From Mycoplasma sp. NEAQ87857 (GTDB lineage Bacteria > Bacillota_I > Bacilli_A > Mycoplasmatales > Metamycoplasmataceae), in assembly GCF_009792315.1 (NCBI RefSeq), contig NZ_CP045542.1, positions 62,001 through 126,000 on the forward strand: a stretch of 64,000 nucleotides of DNA, in the 5' to 3' direction. A program made the position numbers and the translations under genes. The stretch's first letter is position 1, and the number at the start of each line of letters is the position of its first letter. The notes beneath the pieces are model-generated. The model did not search any database and was not told where the DNA came from. It saw only the letters and a program-made list of their open reading frames with translations. Shown piece by piece: positions 54,615 through 64,000 of the stretch.

Positions 54615-57600
54615 TTATTTTTTAAGTTTATTTTTTCTTTTAAGGTAAATAATTATTCCAATTACTGAAACACCAAATAATGAAGAGATAGTGATTGCTA
54701 TGGTATAAAGAATTTTTCTTTTACGTTCAATTTCTTTATTTTTTGTAATAGTTTCTTTTTCTTTTTCTTCTATTTTTGAAGCTTGATTTGAAACATTGTC
54801 GATGCTATTTTTAATTTTTTGTTCTTTTTGTTTATCGATTTGTTTTGCTAAATCAGTTAAAGTTAATGAAACTTTAGAATTATTAATTAATTCAATAGGT
54901 TTTGAATTAGGATTAAATTTTTGTCCAAACAAAGTATATTTAGCTTGTTTATCGCCATTAAAAAGCTTATAAATACTTGTTTTTTCTTGTTCAAAATCTA
55001 ATGATTGATTTTCTAAAATTAAATAAATTAAATTATTAATTTCATCTAAAATAGCTTGTTTAGTTTCTTGTGAGTAATAATCATAGTTGTTATATTTTTC
55101 AAAAGCTTTAATCACATCATTAATTTGCTCTTCTGTTGCTTGATTAATTAGATTTTTTCTAATTTGAGAGATAATAGTTGCTTTATCTAAAGAAGTAATG
55201 TATTTTGTTTTTGAAGGTCTAATAAAATCTAAATCAAAATAATATAGTAAATTTTGAATTTCAAAGATTGTAAAGTCATTATTTACTTGGTAATTTAAAA
55301 CATTAATTGGATCTTTTAAAAAGGTAAATAATTGTTTAAATAATTGGTTTAAATCATTTGCATCTAAATCAATTTGCTCAAATGAAAAGACATCATTAAT
55401 ATCAACTTCTACATCATTTTGTAAATTATTAATAATTTTGATTTTTAAACTATTTGAATAGTTAGTTTTAGTTGATTTTAATTCAAATTCAAAAGTATTA
55501 TTTTCAGGTCTTTTACCAAATAAAGCAATTTTTAAATATAAAATTAGGTTTTGAATATCAAAATCATAAATAGAAATATATTTAATGTTTTCTTGATTGG
55601 TTAATGCTTGAATAATAGTATTTTTTAAATTGTCTAATAATTCAGCTAATGGTAATTTTTCATTAATTTCAAATACAATTGGTTCTATTTGTGATAAATC
55701 AAATACTGTAGAACTATATTCACTATCATCTATAACTCTAAATGTTGCAGTCTCATTTTTTCAAGGTTCTAAAGCATTAAGAGTTAAATTAAAAGGTCTT
55801 GCTTTTTGAATTAAGTTTTTTAAATTATTTTTTAATTCTAAAAATTCAACAATCTTATAATCTTTAGCCAAAAGAATATCAGGGTTTGAAAAGCTATTAG
55901 CAATATCTTTTAAAACTTGCTCTTGCATTTGATCTAAATCTAATTGTCTATAGCTAGATATATTAATTAAATTATTAGTTAAATAACTAAATAATTTATT
56001 ATTAGCTCATAGTTTTAATGGGTATTTAATTGTGTTAAATTCAATGGTACCTTTTAATCTAAAATCAATTTGTAATTCAATTGATTTAGCCTTACGATCA
56101 TAATTAAATCTAAGATTAAAATCGTGTTGATCAAATTCTTGTTTAGACATTTCATTAAAAAATGTATTATCAAACTTTGATTTAATAATTGAATTAGTAA
56201 ATGTTTCAAAGGTAGTAAATTTAGTTAATTCATCAATTTTTGATGAATTAAGTGATAAATAATTTTGAATTAAAGCATTATTATCATTTTTAATAGTATC
56301 TGCAAGGGTATTTGGTTGAGTTTGGTCAAAAAATGGATTAACAAATCATAATTCAAACTCTAAAACATTTTCTTTTAAGCTAAATGAAGGGTTAATAGGT
56401 TGAAAACTTACTGAATATCTATATCTAGTATAATCATCATTTTCACCTAATAATAATGGTTTAGCAATAATGGTTTCAATGTTTAAGCTAGTATTATTTT
56501 CAAAAACATTAACCATAAAGTTAGCATTATATGAGTTAGCTAAACTAGGATCTAGAAGTAATTGTTGATAAGTTAAATTATCAATTTGACTTTTTAATAT
56601 TCTTAATTGATTTTTCAAAAATCGTTTTTCTGTTTTAGTAGCATCATTTAAAACTAATTGTTGAAATTCATTAATTTTATTAACATATTGGTCTATTAAG
56701 TTTTTTAAATTTAAATTAGTTGGAACGATTAATTTTTGTTCTAAGAATTGATAATGGGTTAATTTCTTGATTCTATTAGGAATTTTGGGTAATCTAACAT
56801 ACCCACCAACTTCATCAAAACCATTTGAATCTAAACTAGAACCAGGACTTAAAAAGACTGTTTTACCACCAAAAGGTTGCTCAACAAATTCTACAAATTC
56901 TTTGTAGTAATTTAATACATCAAAATACTTTAATTGAAGTATTTTTTCGTTTGATAGACCTTTTTGCTTAAGTAAATATTTTTTAAATCAAACTCCAACT
57001 TTACTTTCTCAAAGTTTTGAGAAATAAGGTTTTTTAAACTTTTCAGTAAAGTCATCATTATTAATTGATGACTCATTAATGCTTAATAAAGTTAAATTAC
57101 TTTCTCCACTTAGTTTAGATGTTGCTATTAAATATTCCCCTTCTTTAGAAAAGTAATATTTATCAAAAGAACGATTAATGTTTAATTGTGTATTTCTAAT
57201 TACTTCTACTTCCTTAGTAGCATCTCAAGGTACAAAACCTAATTCATTACTATTAGGATTTAATTTATATATAAATACTAAATCAATATCATCAGGAATT
57301 ATGAATGAAATAGCTCCTGAAGATACTATAGAATCAGCAATTAAACCTTGGGGCAAATCTTGTTGATATTTAGTATTTTTAAATAAAGTTTTAGTTAAAA
57401 ATTTACTTTGAATACCAAAAGGTACATTTTTAGTTTGATAATAATCGCTCAAAACATTGTTTGATAAATCAACTTTATTACTAATGTCCCTAAAACCTGA
57501 TAAGTTATTTTGATAATGTTGATATCAATTAAATTCTCTAGGTAAATCAATTCATACTAAATTAGTTTTAAATCCTGTTTTAGGATTAATAAATGGATCA

Positions 57601-58625
57601 TATTTTTCATTAGGAACAGGTTTTCCATCCACTAAAATATCTTCACGATTAATATTAGTTAAATTAGGATGAATAAGTTGAAATTGATCATATTGATTTT
57701 CAGGATCTCAATTGAAAAATTTATATGTACTGTTTGCAATTGTTGAATCAATAGTTCATTTTTCAATAAATGAAGCTATTTCAACTCCATATTTATTGTA
57801 TTTTTTAACTTCTAATTCAATATCTGATGCTTCAAATGGATTTGAACCTAAAATAGTATTTAAATTAAAGCTAAAATGATAGTTTCTTGCTTGAATTTCG
57901 TTCCCATTAATAATTACGTGCTCTGTTTCTAAAGGTGAATAATAATCAAATACAAAAGGTCTATCAAATTTAAACTCTACGATATTATCTTCTTGACTTT
58001 TAACTTCAACAAACTCTGAATCTAGTTGCTTTAATAACCTAGATTTCATATCTAAAATTAAAATTTGTTTCTCTTCAGGGGTTAAAGTTTTAGGATCAAA
58101 ATTTAAAACATTAGTTTTTTCATAAATTGCTAATGCTTGCGATTGAATATTTGAATTTAAAATTTGTGGCTGAAAAATATTATTACCTTCAATGATTGTT
58201 TCATTTTGACCTTTTTGTTTGTAATAAATCTTAAATTCAAAAGTTCTTTCATTAGTCAAATTCATATAGTAATATTCAATTTGTTTAACTTTAGAATTAA
58301 AATATTTTGATAGTGTGATATTAATTTGATCTAAATTCTTTCTAAATAAATGACTAAAATTAAGTTTGATTTTAGTTTTTGAATCATTAATCTTAGTTTT
58401 AGTTAGGTTAGTATTTTCAAAAATAGTTAAAACATTAAATTTATGTTCATTGATTGGTGTAATTTCAAGAGTATTTAAATTAGTTTTTAAGTAATTAATA
58501 ACATCTTGAGAATTAATTATTGAATTATCTTCTTCATTGTTTGTAGTTGTAGCTGAAATTAATGAAACAGGAGCAATGATTGCTGGTGATAAAAGTAAAG
58601 TTTTAATTAGGTTTTTCTTTGTCAT
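54615..58625 (-). CDS. Giant surface protein with signal peptide and C-terminal anchor
   Basis: 1336 residues. N-terminal signal peptide (residues 3-26, LIKTLLLSPAIIAPVSLISA) without lipobox Cys; C-terminal span (ILYTIAITISSLFGVSVIGI) followed by KRKNKLKK, so most of the protein is outside. The extracellular part is strand-rich, Asn/Phe-rich and seems built from repeated modules of ~120 residues. No enzyme motif seen. It may mediate mating contact or be an antigen. Two different spacers of the CRISPR array hit this gene (54879 and 56843), the only gene with two. It requires TGA as Trp at several places. Confidence 0.78.
54879..54908 (+). other. Protospacer of CRISPR spacers 16 and 19
   Basis: Matches 29 of 30 bases; the difference is C in the spacer against T here at position 13. 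The three-prime flank is AGGAT, fitting NNGRT. Inside the giant surface protein gene. Confidence 0.92.
56843..56872 (+). other. Protospacer of CRISPR spacers 17 and 20
   Basis: All 30 bases are identical to the spacer. The three-prime flank is AAGGT, fitting NNGRT. Inside the giant surface protein gene. Confidence 0.95.
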
Positions 58626-59547
58626 TTTGCTCCTTTTCTTTGAAAAATTGAATTAAATTAGTGTATGTTGTAGGTTCTACAACATTTTTTAAATACTTAT
58701 ATTCTTTGATATTTAAGCTTGATTGAATTTTGTTATTAATTAAAGTAATTAAATCTTTATTTGGTTCATATTGTTCTTTCTCTAAAAAGATATCATTGTT
58801 ATCTTGAATGATTTTAGTCATTACATTACTTGCTAAAGCTAAAGCTTTTTGATGATTAAAGTTATTAATATCACCATCAAAAAAGACATTTAAATTCTTT
58901 TTAAATTCATCATCATAAACAAGTTTTAAGTTATTAATATTGATAAAATCTAAGTATTTATCATAAAGATTTAAATAATTAACAGCACTTTTATCTCTTT
59001 GATATTTAACATAAGCATTTAAAAATTCTAGTTGTTGCTTGATAATTACATAGCTTCTAAAATTAATTAATGCTGAATAATCTTCAAAGCTAACAGCTTT
59101 ATAAAAGTAATAATTGATTTTGTTAAACTCAAAATTCATTGCATCATTCATCAATCTTGCTGGTGAATCAATTTCAGATTCAGGAGATTCTTTTTCAAAC
59201 TCTTCTTCAATTTCTTCACCATTAGGTGTTTTATTTTGAGTTTTATTATAAAAGTCTTCTTTGGTGTATCCTTTTCTAGTTCAAAAAGGATGTTGTTTAA
59301 ACACATTAAATCGATTAGTAAAATCTCTAAAGTTTTGATTGAAATTACTATCAATTTTGTTAGTAGTTAAAAAATAATTAAAATATCCATCAAATCCATT
59401 TACTTGCGATAAGTCTTCTTCTTTAACATCAATTGCTGGAGGTGAATTAGGTTCATTTGCGTTCTTTTGTATTACTACACAAGAACTAGAACTTAAAAAT
59501 AAAACAGGAATTGATGTTAATAAATAGATTTTATTTATCAAAGTCAT
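58603..59547 (-). CDS. Lipoprotein, function unknown
   Basis: 314 residues. Signal peptide with lipobox SSSC (Cys near 23), then an acidic linker (EEIEEEFEKESPESEIDSPA) and a helical domain ending KEKEQNDKEKPN. Reads through TGA at 59278-59280 (HPFWTRKG). The start overlaps the upstream membrane protein and the 3' end overlaps the giant surface protein by 23 bases, so the two surface proteins are co-expressed. Confidence 0.72.
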
Positions 59548-60010
59548 TGATGAATTTAGGGTTTAATTCATAAGTAATGAATTGTTTTTTAGATGAATAT
59601 TTTTCATTTAAGTAATCTAAAATTTTAATTTTAGCTTCGTTGCTTAAAAAGTTAATATTTGATTTACTTTTAAAAATTAAGTGAGTTAATTTGCTTTCTT
59701 CTTGTTTTTTAAATGCTTTTTTGAAGCTTAATGAATAAATAATTCCAATAAGCATTCTATTTAATGTTCAAGTTGCATATAAAATACTAAAACCTAATAA
59801 TGTAAATCTAAAAGTAGTTAATAAAGTTTTATTAACTTTTTCAAAAGTTAATGTAGATACATAAAGATTTGTAAATGTTAATATAGCAATTAAAATGAAC
59901 GATAAAATATGATAATTTCATCTAGAAAGCTTAGGAATTTTGATACTTAATAAGTAGTAAATTAAGAATAAAGCACTTAAAACAACAGCTGGAATAAAAT
60001 AAATTAGCAT
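59531..60010 (-). CDS. ICE membrane protein with three N-terminal spans
   Basis: 159 residues. Three hydrophobic segments within residues 1-98 (AVVLSALFLIYYLLS, ILSFILIAILTFTNLYV, FRFTLLGFSILYATW), then a basic cytoplasmic domain. Start ATG 60010 overlaps the upstream stop by seven bases. No recognised family. Confidence 0.65.
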
Positions 60011-60453
60011 AATTTCTCCTTTGTTAAATTTCTTAAATATAAGACATAATCTTTATCATTGATGCATTCATTAATTAAATCTTTTAAGATGTCTTTTTTA
60101 ATCTCTGTTCAAGTTAATTGATTAAATAAATTTCTACTTAATAAATTAAATGATTGATTTTTAGTTTTAATTTGAGTAATTGTTGTTAATAAACTTTTAA
60201 GTAAAGTAATATATTGCTTATTTTCTAAGTTAAATACATTAAAACTAGCAAAATATTCATCTTCACAGTTTGTTAAATCAATTTCTTGATTTACTAATTC
60301 ATAGTATGCTAAAGCTAATTTATCATCATAATAAATATCATTTGATTTAAATGAACTAATGAGATTAAAAAGATTTTGTTTTGAATAATTTTTAGGTAAT
60401 TTATCTAAAAATTTAGTTAAATTTTGGTTAAATCTTGCTATATTTGTAGTCAT
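60004..60453 (-). CDS. Hypothetical helical protein
   Basis: 149 residues, soluble, helical, begins MTTNIARFNQNLTKFLD behind AAAAGGATAAAT. Reads through one TGA as Trp near 60111. No recognised domain. Confidence 0.65.
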
Positions 60454-60455
60454 AT

Positions 60456-61394
60456 TTATCCTTTTGAGTTATTTTGTTCTTCTTTAGCTTTTTTAAGCTT
60501 TTTTTCAATTGCTTCAATTTGTGGTAAAGTTTCTTGAATTTCAATGTTTAAATTTACAAAGTCTTCTGCTTCAATTTTGGTTTCTAAAGATTTAATGATG
60601 TCTTTAATAGTTTGAGATTTATCTTGAACTTTAGATAAATCAAGTTTTTTAGCACGTTCAATTAATTCTTTAGCTGTTTTAATAAGTTTATTTTGTGTTT
60701 GATCAAGTTCATTTTTGTAATTTAAAAGAATTTTGTTTTGAGAGTTTAACAATGTTTTTCATTCAATAGTACGTTTATGAACATCTACAAATTTATAAGA
60801 GCTAATAGTATTTAAATTAGTTTTAACTAATTCATTTTCATTGATTTTTTTAAGTTTTTGATTGATTTCTTCTAATTGAAGTTCATATTTTTCTTTAATT
60901 GTTTTTTGTTCTAAATAAAATTCTTTATATTTTAAGAATCTTTGTTTATCAATATTTAAGCTATTGATTTTTTCATAAGCAACTTTTGCTTCTTCAGGTT
61001 TTTTATCACTTAATTCTTTTGCTTTAGTTTTTTCTTTTTCAATTGCATCATCTGCTTTAGTGATTTTGTCAATTAAAGAATTTAATTCAATTTGAGAATT
61101 TAAGAATTTTGCAAGAATTTGTTCATGTTGTTCATTAGTTTTAGTGTATAAACTAGTTGTTTCTTTAAACATTTTGTTTAGTTTTTGTCTTGATTTTGCT
61201 AAATGAATGCTTTTAAATACATTAAATAATGAATAAAACACTAAAATCAAAGTAGTTGAAATTAATAAACTAAATAAAGGGATATTTTGCTTAATATCAG
61301 TAATCAAACTAAATAAAACAAGTGTTAAAATTGAAATAATAGTGATTAATAAACTAAAAATATCAATTTTAATTTTTGAGAGTTTTTTGAACAT
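60456..61394 (-). CDS. Membrane-anchored coiled-coil protein
   Basis: 312 residues. Two adjacent spans near 12-60 (IFSLLITIISILTLVLFSLI and LLISTTLILVFYSLFNVF), then a long coiled coil (residues ~75-300), probably cytoplasmic. Reads through TGA at ~60756. The ATG follows AAAGGAAAAATA. A structural or tethering role is likely; function unknown. Confidence 0.68.
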
Positions 61395-61411
61395 TATTTT
61401 TCCTTTCTAAA

Positions 61412-62161
61412 TTAATTAATTAAATACCTAACTGTGGAATATTGATAGTTAGATATTTTTATATTGTTTCCAAAGACCTTATTTGCAAGTTTTTGCATTT
61501 CTAAAGTAGGGATGATTTTGTTATAAATACGCTTAATCATATATTTTTGCTTATAACTTAGTAGTTCAAATGATGCTAACTTTTTTAAATGAGAAAATGC
61601 TGTAGATTTTTTTAATCCTAAAAACTTATTTTGTAATAAAACTTCTTTTTTATTACTTGCAAATTTCTTTGCTAAAGAAGTCATCTTTTTAGTTCATAAA
61701 ACTGTTAAACCATATAAAAAGAAAACCATTCAATCATTTTTAGTTTTGATTTTGATATAGCAAGATTTTTGATAATCGAAATTAAACTTAATTTGCTTTT
61801 TATCATTAATTAAAACTAGATTATGTTTTTTAAAAAAATCTAAAGCACGATAAAAAGTTGTTTTAGGAATATAACGTTTGATCAAAGATAAGTTAATAAA
61901 TTTCTTATTTGCTTTAAAATAGTTAGCTATTACTAAAAATTCATAAAATGATTGTTTTGAACCAATGATTTCTTTTACATATTTTGGTAATATAAATTTT
62001 CTTTTTGATAACTTGTTGATAAATTCAATATCAATCTTGTTATAAGTTTTAGCATTGTATTTTTCTATAAAGAGCTTTTGTTGTTTGACAGCTTTAAGTT
62101 GTCTATCATTTAAATCACTAAGCTGATTATTAGTTTCAATAAATTGTTTAATATAACTCAT
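61412..62161 (-). CDS. Double winged-helix DNA-binding protein, first gene of the ICE block
   Basis: 249 residues, read through two TGA codons. Two similar helix-turn-helix units: SLIKRYIPKTTFYRALDFFK (~100-125) and FLGLKKSTAFSHLKKLASFE (~180-200), like the tandem winged helices of plasmid replication initiators or ICE regulators. The start follows AAAGGGTGAT. Being the gene nearest the ICE end, with no room for a promoter before the terminal repeat, it may be transcribed only after circularisation. It is a candidate replication or regulatory protein of the element. Confidence 0.68.
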
Positions 62162-62181
62162 ATCACCCTTTCTTGAAATAA

Positions 62182-62207
62182 AAAAACTTCCATATAGGAA
62201 GTTTTTG
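62182..62207. terminator. Hairpin inside the ICE end
   Basis: AAACTTCC-ATATA-GGAAGTTTTT with A and T runs. It would shield the ICE block from transcription entering from the host side and vice versa. Confidence 0.6.
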
Positions 62208-62212
62208 TCCAG

Positions 62213-62234
62213 GTGACTCCAATTTTACACACTC
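62213..62234 (+). repeat. ICE terminal repeat, end 2
   Basis: Same 22 bases as 16237-16258 apart from one (A for T, 17th base), same orientation. The truncated Mod-like reading frame begins immediately after its CACTC tip. No 8-base direct repeat was found between the flanks of the two ends. Confidence 0.8.
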
Positions 62235-62499
62235 AAGATTATTTAGAGTGAATCATGGTAAAGGTTCAAAGGGCGAATCTATAAAATGAGCAACAACAAA
62301 TGAACCTTTCAATTCTAACTTAGATGTCTTTGAAATAAATTATAAAGATATATCTCCTGCAAGTGTTAATGATCAAGACAAACAAATTCAAATAATTATT
62401 GAAAAAGTTTCAAAAATGTTTAAAGATTTCGGTTTAAAAACTATTCCTGATAAAGAAGAGATTTTATACAAATTAAATCCACTTAAGGTTAAGTTATAA
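62235..62499 (+). pseudogene. 3' fragment of a probable type III methyltransferase (mod)
   Basis: 88 codons, open to TAA at 62497, with the frame continuing backwards through the ICE repeat by chance. It ends IPDKEEILYKLNPLKVKL two bases before the Res gene. Type III systems have Mod directly before Res, so this is most likely the Mod tail, cut by the ICE end. The methyltransferase motifs themselves would lie in the missing part, so identity rests on context. Confidence 0.55.
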
Positions 62500-62501
62500 A
62501 T

Positions 62502-64000
62502 ATGAAAATGCAATTAACCAAAGTACAGTCAGACGCTGTTAATAAACTAATCTCTAAATATCACGAAGGATATAAACAAACACACTTTATAGCACCGACA
62601 GGTAGTGGTAAAACATTTATGATTGCCAATTTTATTGATCAAATGATAACTAATAGCATTTCAAGAAATGAGAAGTTAATTTTTGTTATTGCTACTATTT
62701 CTTCTGCTGACTTACCATTACAATTCAAAAATAGTTTAATAAACTATAGAAGATCATTATTTAATTCTAATATAAAAATCTCACACATCGAAGCCCCTTC
62801 GAAGAAAGCAATCAATAATAATAAAATTGACCAAGTTTACGATATTAACTTCGAGCAAAACGATGTTATTATTTTTGGTAAATCTTCATTTGGTACAGGA
62901 AGAATATATACAGAATATGGTGTATTGACAAAGTTTTTACAGCAAGTAAAGAATTCCAGATATAAACTAATATATATTAGAGATGAAGCACATATAGGTG
63001 ATAAAGCAGAAGGATTAAAAGATAAAGAAAAAAACTTTGAAAAAATGGTGCAAGAATCTGCAGATTTTGTCATAAAAATGTCTGCAACTTTAGAGACTTT
63101 AGAAACTGAAAATCCTGTAATAATAAAAGAAGTTGATTTATATTCTGATGTAGAAAAATTATTAAAAACAAATAAAAAAGATTTGATTTATGATAATGAT
63201 GAACTTAATGAAAAAGACAAGATAAGTGATGATGATTTATTAAATGCAGCCTGTCGTAAATTCAAAGAAATCAAACAACAATATATTGACACTATTGCTG
63301 AACCAGGACTTGTAGGAATAAACCCTGCAATGCTAATCCAAATTGATAATGATAGTAAAATAAATGATGAAAAATCGAAAGAATTTCAAAAGAAATTAAA
63401 CGAAATCAAAAAAACCATTGAAAGGAACGGGTTAACATATCTCGTTTACTTCGGTGATAAAAACAAAAATAATGAAACGAATCTAAAAGGCGTTCAATTA
63501 GACTTGGTAAATGTTTCTCAAAAAAACTCTGATATAGATGTAATAATATTTAAAATCGGACCTTCAATCGGTTGAAACATCCCAAGAGCCTGTATGTTAG
63601 TTCAATTAAGAAGTGTTTCAAGTAAAAATCTTTCTATTCAAACACTAGGTAGAATAAAAAGAAACCCTAACATTGCAATTCAAAATCCTGATTCTATAGC
63701 TTTTGATTATTGAGTTTATTCAAATGTAAAAAATGAAGATAAAAAAGATAAATGATGTTTAAAAGACGAATATAAAGATGACTCATTCCAATATGGATAT
63801 ATTAAAGCTGAAAAAATAGATCTAGATAAAGCTCAAAAAGAATACTATGAAGAACTTGATAAATTACTAAGTCATCAAAAAGAAAATCAACAAGTTTCAG
63901 AAGCTGTTTTAAAAGCTAAGAAACCTATTAAAAAGTTTGAAAATAAATCTAATTTTGATAATTACTTTGTTTTCAAAAATGAAGAATTTAAATATTTAAT
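62502..64000 (+). CDS. Type III restriction enzyme Res subunit, 3' part outside window
   Basis: About 500 codons present; runs off the right edge. Superfamily 2 helicase motifs: FIAPTGSGKTFMIANF (motif I, ~29-44), IRDEAHIGD (DEAH, ~164), MSATLE (motif III, ~189) and IGWNIPRACMLVQLRS followed by QTLGRIKRNP (motifs V-VI, ~357-395), typical of Res. The nuclease domain would follow outside the window. The ATG is three bases after the Mod stop. Without an intact Mod partner the Res subunit is probably idle. Confidence 0.82.

Noticed and set aside
60001-60010. Frameshift in the 59531-60010 membrane protein
   Set aside because: Rechecking the bases around the start showed ATG 60010 is in frame with the rest of the gene.
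62161-62235. Promoter for the 61412-62161 gene inside the ICE end
   Set aside because: Only about 50 bases, mostly taken by a hairpin and the terminal repeat; no -10 box in the right place.
16259-62242. 8-base target duplication flanking the two ICE ends
   Set aside because: The bases outside the two repeats (GAAAAAAG and AAGATTAT) do not match in either orientation.

Overview
The window is very AT-rich and must be read with TGA as tryptophan. Cas1, the conjugation ATPase, both transposases and most surface proteins stay open only that way. With the lipoprotein signal peptides, an IS1634-type element and conjugation genes of the kind seen in Mycoplasma bovis and M. agalactiae, this points to a Mycoplasma/Mycoplasmopsis chromosome of the hominis-synoviae branch. 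I cannot name the species. No rRNA or tRNA gene was recognised.

Layout. 1-2987: two leftward alpha-amylase-like lipoproteins. 2993-4855: IS1634-like copy A. 4856-6235: decayed gene tails, a DUF3800 protein and a small stand-alone RNA gene. 6233-16258: part of an integrative conjugative element (ICE), with a VirB4/TraE-like ATPase, a VirB6-like membrane protein, a pilin-like protein and a divergent DDE transposase, ending in a 22-base terminal repeat. 16259-21038: a type II-A CRISPR-Cas locus whose cas9 keeps only about its last 400 codons, followed by tracrRNA, cas1, cas2, csn2 and 23 repeats with 22 spacers. 21190-23052: IS copy B in the opposite orientation. 23275-62161: a long leftward block of ICE-like cargo. 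It holds three paralogous DGN-R proteins, lipoproteins, a transglutaminase-like surface protein, coiled-coil proteins, a circularly permuted membrane nuclease and a tandem family of ~200-residue proteins. It also holds two DNA methyltransferases, a restriction-endonuclease-like protein, RuvA-, YqaJ- and DnaI-like proteins, a 1336-residue surface protein and a winged-helix protein. 62213-62234: the same 22-base ICE end. 62235-64000: tail of a probable type III Mod gene and the 5' part of its Res gene.

How it fits together. Four array spacers match ICE sequences in this window, two perfectly and two with one mismatch, and all four protospacers are followed by NNGRT. Immunity to this ICE family therefore existed, yet the ICE is resident and cas9 is cut exactly where an ICE end begins. 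The other ICE end abuts a truncated probable Mod gene, so the element borders two broken defence loci. A 127-bp sequence lies beside both IS copies in inverted orientation. IS1634 is known for long target duplications, so the simplest reading is a recombination between the two IS copies that inverted 4856-21189. Before it, the two 22-base ends would have faced each other as inverted repeats of one element of about 50 kb. Several ICE promoters carry the same palindrome, TGAAAACGTTTTCA, often on both sides of the -10 box, which suggests one repressor for many units. No VirD4/TraG coupling protein was found.
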